Origin: Verrucomicrobia bacterium Tous-C9LFEB | GTDB taxonomy: Bacteria > Acidobacteriota > Terriglobia > Terriglobales > Acidobacteriaceae | Reading direction: 5' to 3' | Length of the DNA: 38,614 nt | Assembly (NCBI GenBank): GCA_903970445.1 | Contig: CAJCIP010000114.1 | Location: 1-38,614 of the forward strand | In this document: positions 36,127-38,614 of the stretch, piece after piece | How the letters are laid out: each line of letters opens with the position of its first letter | Numbering within the stretch: the first letter of the stretch is position 1 | The notes under the pieces: model-generated | What the model was told of the DNA's origin: nothing | Databases searched by the model: none | Seen by the model: the letters and a program-made list of their open reading frames with translations, nothing else | Translations under genes and position numbers: made by a program

Positions 36127-38607
36127 ATGAGGCTACGCACGCCCTTCGCTCGCATGTCTTTGTCTTTCCTTGCTGTTTCGCTATTGGTTTCGTCTGCACG
36201 TCAGGTATCCGGACAGGCTGACGCAGGCCAGCCAATCGTGAAGGCGCAGGAGACCGCGAAGGAGCTTTCCGGAAAGGCGCAGCAAGCGGCCGGCGCAACC
36301 TCCGGCGTAGGCCAGAAGGATTCACCCAATGGAGGTCAGCAGGGAACCGACAAAACGTCAGCCTCGAAACCTGCTGTAGCCGGCGAGGATTCCGCCAGCA
36401 CGAGCAAACTACGCCTTGGTCCGCTCGATCCCTCCACAAAGCCCACGGACCTGCCTCACAATCGGCCGGTCATTGGTTTGGCAATGGGTGGTGGCGCCGC
36501 ACTTGGACTGAGCGAAATCGGCACGCTTATCTGGCTTGAAGAACATCATGTGCCGATTGATGTGATCTCCGGCACCAGTATGGGCTCCATCCTGGCTGCT
36601 CTTTACTCCACTGGTCATACCCCCGAGCAGATGAAGCACCTTCTGAATGAGAAGTCGGTCAACCAGGTCTTTACCCTGGGCGCCGACTACACCTCGCTCA
36701 ACTACCGTCGACGCGAAGATGAACGCGACATTCCAAGCGGGGTCGGTGTAGGCCTCAAGCACGGTGTTTCCTTTCGCAACGCACTCCTGACGGATACGGG
36801 CCTGAACGAACTCCTCGACAAGGAATTCATCCGCTACAACGACCAGACTGACTTCAACAATCTTCCCATTCCCTTCCGTTGTCAGGCGACGGATCTCACT
36901 GCGGCAAAGACCGTTACCTTCGCTCGTGGCTCATTGCAGGACGCGGTGCGAGCGTCCGCTTCCATTCCGGGCGTCTTCCGTCCTTTTGAGCTGGATGAGC
37001 ATGAGTTTGTCGACGGCGCCATCCTGGAAAACCTGCCGACTGCCGATGTCAAAGCGATGGGCGCGGATGTCGTGATTGCGATCAGCCTTCCGCTCGGCAA
37101 GCTGGGAAAAGGGGATCTTGATTCCATTCTAGGTGTTCTGCAGCGTGCGTTTGCGGTGGGAATCGAGACGAACGAAGCTCGTGACCGGAAGATGGCCAAC
37201 GTCGTCATCATGCCGGATATCAACGGCTTTACAGCGAATGATTACCTGAAGACGGATGACCTGACAAAGCGCGGTTACGACGCAGCCGAAGCCCACAAGG
37301 CTGAGCTGCTGCAGTACGCGGTTTCCGATGGGGACTGGGTTGCCTACATTGCCAAACGCACTTCAAAACTGGCGCCGCCTCCTACCACCGTGCTTCAGGT
37401 AAAAGTCAAGGCGCCGACCCAGGAAGTCGCTGCGGTCGTTCACACGCTCTTTCAGCCTGTCGTTGGTAAGCCCGTCGACACTGACCAGGTAGAAAAGCTC
37501 CTGGCGAACGTTCGCGCCGACGGGCGCTACGACGCCGACTACACGGTCGGCTACGACAATGATCCAGTGAACGCCGGCAAGCCGATCATCCTTGTCGACG
37601 TGCAGGACAAGAAGACCGGTCCTCCCTTCATGGATATTGGTCTCGATCTGCAGGCGCAGACAGGCGGCATCACGCGGGCGTCGCTTGCGACGATCATCCG
37701 CTATCAGGATTTAGGCGGCTATGGCTCCGGTTTGCGCGCCAAGGTTGACCTCGGCTTCCTCACGAAAGCCGAAGGCGAGTACTACTGGAAACCTCGTCCG
37801 CTCGGTCACTACTTCCTTGCCCCGCGGGCCGGCATCATTCGTCAGCCGTATTACATCTACGGCTCCAGCACACTGGGCGACAATGGCCCAACCAGTGAGT
37901 ACCGCATTTCAGAACGTCAATCCCAGTTTGCAGGCGTAGCCGGTGACGCCGGCTGGACCGATGGAAAGTTCCAGGAGCTCCGGGCCGGCATCGACTTCGA
38001 GCACGTGACATGGAATGCGACCACCGGTTCCGATGGTTTGCCTGACTACAACTCGAACTCACAATTAGCGCGCGTGCGCTATGTGTATGACAACCAGGAC
38101 CGTGCGCTGGTGCCACGCTTCGGCGAACGAATCGTGCTGAACGCCGGCTACCTCTACGACACAGCGGGAAGCCCCAGCGCGCCGAAAATGACCGGGCAAA
38201 TTGAGCTCGCGCACACGGTGAGCAAGAAGAACACGATCCTCGTGAACTTTGAAGGCGGCACCATGTTCAACCGCCCGGTCGTGCAGCCCTTTCGCTTCAC
38301 TCTTGGCGGTCCGTTGCGGCTAGGGGCCAGTGCCATCGATGAATATCGCGGCACCGACTACTTCCTTGTCACTCCTGGATATCTCCGCCGCATCTTCGCG
38401 CTGCCCGCTCCCCTCAACTCCAATGTCTATGTTGCTGGAGCTTATGAAGTGGGCCAAATGCGAGCACCGGAATACGGTTCGCTGATGCGCCAGGATGTTT
38501 ACTTCGGTTTTATCGCCGAAACACCACTCGGCGTTATCACCGCAGGCCCTGCGATCGGCGATCACGACGAGCGCAAGTTCGTCTTTACACTGGGACGCTT
38601 TTTCTAA
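36127..38607 (+). CDS. PlpD-type autotransporter: patatin phospholipase fused to a BamA-like beta-barrel
   Basis: An 826-residue protein in four parts. A signal peptide ends near VSGQA, followed by a Gln/Ala/Lys-rich linker. A patatin domain (about 113-330) has the oxyanion loop GLAMGGGAALGLSEIG, nucleophile S151 in GTSMGS and catalytic Asp D296 in VDGAILENLP. One POTRA-like domain (about 420-490) precedes a C-terminal ~16-strand barrel ending in FTLGRFF, where the last Phe is the BAM insertion signal. This is type Vd (PlpD-like) secretion: the barrel and POTRA export the esterase to the cell surface, from which it may be released. Substrates are probably phospholipids. ATG at 36127 is adopted as it begins the signal peptide; no good ribosome-binding site is visible. 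It is complete, ending 8 bp before the window edge. Confidence 0.93.
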   Translation: MRLRTPFARMSLSFLAVSLLVSSARQVSGQADAGQPIVKAQETAKELSGKAQQAAGATSGVGQKDSPNGGQQGTDKTSASKPAVAGEDSASTSKLRLGPLDPSTKPTDLPHNRPVIGLAMGGGAALGLSEIGTLIWLEEHHVPIDVISGTSMGSILAALYSTGHTPEQMKHLLNEKSVNQVFTLGADYTSLNYRRREDERDIPSGVGVGLKHGVSFRNALLTDTGLNELLDKEFIRYNDQTDFNNLPIPFRCQATDLTAAKTVTFARGSLQDAVRASASIPGVFRPFELDEHEFVDGAILENLPTADVKAMGADVVIAISLPLGKLGKGDLDSILGVLQRAFAVGIETNEARDRKMANVVIMPDINGFTANDYLKTDDLTKRGYDAAEAHKAELLQYAVSDGDWVAYIAKRTSKLAPPPTTVLQVKVKAPTQEVAAVVHTLFQPVVGKPVDTDQVEKLLANVRADGRYDADYTVGYDNDPVNAGKPIILVDVQDKKTGPPFMDIGLDLQAQTGGITRASLATIIRYQDLGGYGSGLRAKVDLGFLTKAEGEYYWKPRPLGHYFLAPRAGIIRQPYYIYGSSTLGDNGPTSEYRISERQSQFAGVAGDAGWTDGKFQELRAGIDFEHVTWNATTGSDGLPDYNSNSQLARVRYVYDNQDRALVPRFGERIVLNAGYLYDTAGSPSAPKMTGQIELAHTVSKKNTILVNFEGGTMFNRPVVQPFRFTLGGPLRLGASAIDEYRGTDYFLVTPGYLRRIFALPAPLNSNVYVAGAYEVGQMRAPEYGSLMRQDVYFGFIAETPLGVITAGPAIGDHDERKFVFTLGRFF

Positions 38608-38614
38608 AGGCAGA

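Overview
The window looks like chromosome of a Gram-negative acidobacterium, most likely class Terriglobia (Acidobacteriaceae: the Granulicella/Edaphobacter/Terriglobus group). This is an inference from gene content and style, not from a marker gene. It rests on moderate GC, lipid A genes that use LpxI, a TonB/ExbB cluster with three ExbD genes, a secreted TldD/TldE pair, lysine/alanine-rich histone-like tails, and dispersed intergenic repeats of the 'GTCATYC...AGCG' type. No rRNA, tRNA, CRISPR array, transposase or phage genes were seen.

Layout. 1-2470 (minus): the N-terminal 823 codons of a secreted RHS/YD-repeat protein that runs off the left edge. 2765-5380: a response regulator with a histone-like tail, a short-chain dehydrogenase and a TPR lipoprotein. 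5538-12196 (minus): yajC-secD-secF, then tonB-exbB-exbD-exbD-exbD, so protein export and energised outer-membrane transport lie side by side. 12520-13189: a VapBC-type toxin-antitoxin module. 13406-18314: a MATE transporter flanked by two copies of a dispersed repeat, a phytoene-desaturase-like flavoprotein divergent from a carboxymuconolactone-decarboxylase-family protein, and tyrS. 18345-21893: small genes (DUF2256-DUF3253, a Lys-rich peptide, MmcQ/YjbR, DoxX), a second SDR and a secreted LolA-like protein. 21937-24805: fabZ-lpxA-lpxI lipid A genes, interrupted by a HigBA-type toxin-antitoxin pair. 24866-28354: an exported Bcp peroxiredoxin, an acid/base bipolar histone-like protein and a LysM lytic transglycosylase. 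28474-29072: a two-helix membrane protein resembling SLATT effectors, overlapped by a 33-codon polyproline peptide. 29129-34867: an exported TldD/TldE-like pair, an M48 protease and a HIT protein. 34944-38607: a small hypothetical protein, a membrane-anchored MsrA and a patatin fused to a beta-barrel (PlpD, type Vd secretion).

Most of the window is cell-envelope machinery: Sec export, Ton energisation, lipid A synthesis, peptidoglycan turnover, and periplasmic protein repair or proteolysis. Two toxin-antitoxin modules and several intergenic repeat elements sit among these genes. The least explained locus is the 28.4-29.1 kb pair, where a perfect TATAAT lies only 9 nt before the start codon and a polyproline micro-ORF overlaps the stop.
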